Assembly (NCBI GenBank): GCA_018262775.1
Contig: JADFDU010000007.1
Span: 1 to 64,000, forward strand
Direction of reading: 5' to 3'
Source of the DNA: Rhodocyclaceae bacterium
GTDB taxonomy: Bacteria; Pseudomonadota; Gammaproteobacteria; Burkholderiales; Rhodocyclaceae
DNA: 64,000 bases
In this document: piece by piece, positions 62,334 to 64,000 of the stretch
How the letters are laid out: every line of letters begins with the position of its first letter
How positions within the stretch are numbered: the stretch's first letter is position 1
The notes under the pieces: model-generated
The model's input: the letters and a program-made list of their open reading frames with translations, nothing else
Database searches by the model: none
Told to the model about the DNA's origin: nothing
Made by a program: the position numbers and the translations under genes

Positions 62334-63485
62334 GTAGCGCACGGTCGTGTAAAGCCGGGACATCAGACGGGCGCCGATTGCAGCCAAAGGCAGCACCTCG
62401 TCCACCGCCTTGAGGGCGACGGCTTCGCGCGGCATGCCATAGACGACGCAGGAAGCCTGGTCCTGGGCGATGTTCCAGGCACCGGCGCGCTTCATGGCGA
62501 GCATGCCCGCCGCACCATCCTTGCCCATGCCGGTGAGGATGGCGCCGATGGCATGGCGACCGGCGCTGGCGGCGGCGGAGTGGAAGAGCACGTCCACCGA
62601 CGGCCGGTGGCGATTGACCGGTTCGGACTGGGACAGTTCGGCACGATAGCCGCCGCCGCTTTTATTCACCAGCAGATGGGAATGTCCGGGCGCCACGTAG
62701 GCCGTGCCCGGCCGCACGGGTTCGCCGTGTTCGGCCTCCTTGACGCGGATCCGGCACAGGCCGTCCAGCCGCTTGGCGAAGGATGCCGTAAACGATTGCG
62801 GCATGTGCTGCACGATGAGGATGCCGGGGGTGTTCTCCGGCAGGGCGAGCAACACCGCCTTGAGCGCCTCGGTGCCGCCGGTAGAGGCGCCGATCACCAC
62901 CAGATCCTCCGCCGCAGGGCGCCAGCCCGGGCGAGCGGCAGCCATGTCCGGCGGCGTCGATACATGGCGCCCGGCGGCGGCTTCGCCGGCAGGCAGCGCC
63001 CGGCTGACGCGGGCGCTGCGTATCTTGTCGCGCACTTCACCGGCAAACTCGGCGGCGGCGGATTTTGCATTCGGCGCGGGCTTGGCGACGAAATCCACCG
63101 CACCCAGTTCCAGTGCCTTCAGCGTCTGCTCCGATCCGGCCTGGGTGGAGGAGGAGATCATCACCACCGGCATCGGCCGGAAGCGCATCAGGCGTTGCAG
63201 GAACTCGAGGCCGTTCATCTTCGGCATCTCGACGTCCAGGGTCAGCACGTCGGGCGCGAGGGACTTGATCATCTCGTGCGCGGCGATGGGGTCGGCCGCC
63301 GCGCCAACCACCTGCATGTCCTCCGCAGCGTTAACGATGTCGGTCAGCATCCGCCGCATGAGCGGAGAATCGTCGACGATGAAGACTTTGGTCCTTGCGC
63401 CCGCCACTTTTTCGGCGGCAGTACCCTGAGGGCGGGGATTAGCCTGCACGCGGAAGACCCCTTGGGCCGCGGTCGGCGCGTTCAT
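62328..63485 (-). CDS. cheB: Chemotaxis methylesterase CheB
   Basis: 385 residues. The receiver domain has D38/D39 and acceptor Asp84 in LTLDVEMPKMNG. The methylesterase domain has the catalytic triad Ser201 (IGASTGGTEALK), His227 (IVQHMP) and Asp323 (GMGKDGAAGM). The N-terminal extension of about 30 residues is unusual in length. CheB removes methyl groups from receptors. Its start overlaps the cheR end by 47 bp. Confidence 0.97.
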   Translation of the reverse strand: MNAPTAAQGVFRVQANPRPQGTAAEKVAGARTKVFIVDDSPLMRRMLTDIVNAAEDMQVVGAAADPIAAHEMIKSLAPDVLTLDVEMPKMNGLEFLQRLMRFRPMPVVMISSSTQAGSEQTLKALELGAVDFVAKPAPNAKSAAAEFAGEVRDKIRSARVSRALPAGEAAAGRHVSTPPDMAAARPGWRPAAEDLVVIGASTGGTEALKAVLLALPENTPGILIVQHMPQSFTASFAKRLDGLCRIRVKEAEHGEPVRPGTAYVAPGHSHLLVNKSGGGYRAELSQSEPVNRHRPSVDVLFHSAAASAGRHAIGAILTGMGKDGAAGMLAMKRAGAWNIAQDQASCVVYGMPREAVALKAVDEVLPLAAIGARLMSRLYTTVRYA

Positions 63486-64000
63486 AGGTCGTCCTGCCGA
63501 TGGAGCGGAACAGGTCCGTGGCGTGCAGGAAGCTTTCCGAATGGCCGGCGAACAGCAGCCCGTCTTCGCGTAGCAACGACGCGAATTTCTTCAGGATGCC
63601 GTACTGGGTCGGCTTGTCGAAGTAGATCATCACGTTGCGGCAGAAGATCACATCCAGCGGTCCCTGTACCGGCCACACGGCATCGAGCAGGTTGATGCGG
63701 CGGAAGGTGATCAGCCGCCGCAGTTCGGGTCGCAGTACCAGGCTCTCGTCCTTGGCCGCGGCATCCTTGAGGAAGTGACGCGCGCACTGTTCCGGCGTGA
63801 GCTTGGCGACGCGCTCGGCGGGGTAGACGCCGCGCTCCCCCTGCGCCAGCACGTTCGTATCGAGATCGCTGGCGATGATCGACACGGGCGGTGTCAGGCT
63901 GTTGAAGGTTTCCACTGCGGTCATGGCAATCGAATAGGGTTCCTCGCCGGTCGACGCCGCGCTGCACCAGATGCGCACGGGACGCTTGTCGGGAATGGCC
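63439..64000 (-). CDS. cheR: Chemotaxis methyltransferase CheR (5' part outside the window)
   Basis: The C-terminal 186 residues of CheR. The SAM-binding motif RIWCSAASTGEEPYSIAM is followed by IIASDLDTNVLAQGERGVYP, LDVIFCRNVMIYFDKPTQ and LLFAGHSESF, all diagnostic. It methylates receptor glutamates with SAM. The start lies beyond the window edge, so whether cheD or cheW are upstream cannot be seen. Confidence 0.96.
   Translation of the reverse strand, partial: AIPDKRPVRIWCSAASTGEEPYSIAMTAVETFNSLTPPVSIIASDLDTNVLAQGERGVYPAERVAKLTPEQCARHFLKDAAAKDESLVLRPELRRLITFRRINLLDAVWPVQGPLDVIFCRNVMIYFDKPTQYGILKKFASLLREDGLLFAGHSESFLHATDLFRSIGRTTYERADRGPRGLPRAG

Overview
The window is a near-complete flagellar and chemotaxis gene cluster from a GC-rich Gram-negative bacterium. 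Gene order, polar-flagellum-type regulators (FlhF, FlhG, a FleS/FleR two-component pair, sigma-54 promoters), MotC/MotD-type stators, CheZ and paired CheV proteins point to a betaproteobacterium, most likely Rhodocyclales. That assignment is inferred from architecture and protein style, not from a database search.

Layout. 1-4500: the tail of an unidentified gene, a tRNA-Thr(TGT), a REC-PAS-histidine kinase with a NarL-type response regulator, and a GGDEF diguanylate cyclase behind a sigma-28-like promoter. 4.7-11.8 kb (+): fliC, flaG, fliD, fliS, fliT-like, a second FliK-like gene, a stand-alone FlhB C-terminal-domain gene and ycgR. 11.8-14.9 kb (-): fleS, fleR and, unusually placed behind them, fliE. 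15.0-26.5 kb (+): fliFGHIJKLMNOPQR. 26.5-37.4 kb (-): flgBCDEFGHIJ, then flgKL and a small lipoprotein gene. 37.6-39.3 kb (+): flgA, flgM, flgN. 39.3-47.5 kb (-): flhB, flhA, flhF, flhG, fliA, motC, motD. 47.7-53.7 kb (-): two cheV genes, cheY, cheZ, cheA, a 100-residue protein resembling a receptor signalling tip, and a DUF3135-like gene. 54-64 kb (-): three chemoreceptor genes, a PilJ-type sensor histidine kinase, a PAS protein, cheB and the end of cheR.

Regulation readable from the sequence. Sigma-54 -24/-12 elements precede fliE, fliK and flgB. Sigma-28 elements (TAAAGTTT-like, 11 bp, GCCGWTAA-like) precede the diguanylate cyclase, fliC, flgK, flgM, cheV (two in tandem) and two receptor genes. 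A recurrent palindrome, CGGCAA-WWW-TTGCCG, lies in the fleS/fliF, flgB/flgA and fliN/fliO gaps and upstream of flhB, and may be an operator. This suggests a hierarchy: sigma-54 with an enhancer-binding protein for hook-basal-body genes, then FliA (held by FlgM) for filament, c-di-GMP and chemotaxis genes. No FleQ or FlhDC gene is present in the window.

Less ordinary features: a 23-bp dispersed repeat (GCCGT-N8-GACTGACTTT) in about seven places; several hairpin-repeat insertions inside otherwise tight operons; an FlhG without the Walker A lysines; a FliK-like/FlhB-C pair; a CheA with no visible P2 domain; a PAS protein that looks like a kinase remnant; and the receptor-tip-like small protein next to cheA. 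No insertion sequence, prophage or CRISPR array was found.
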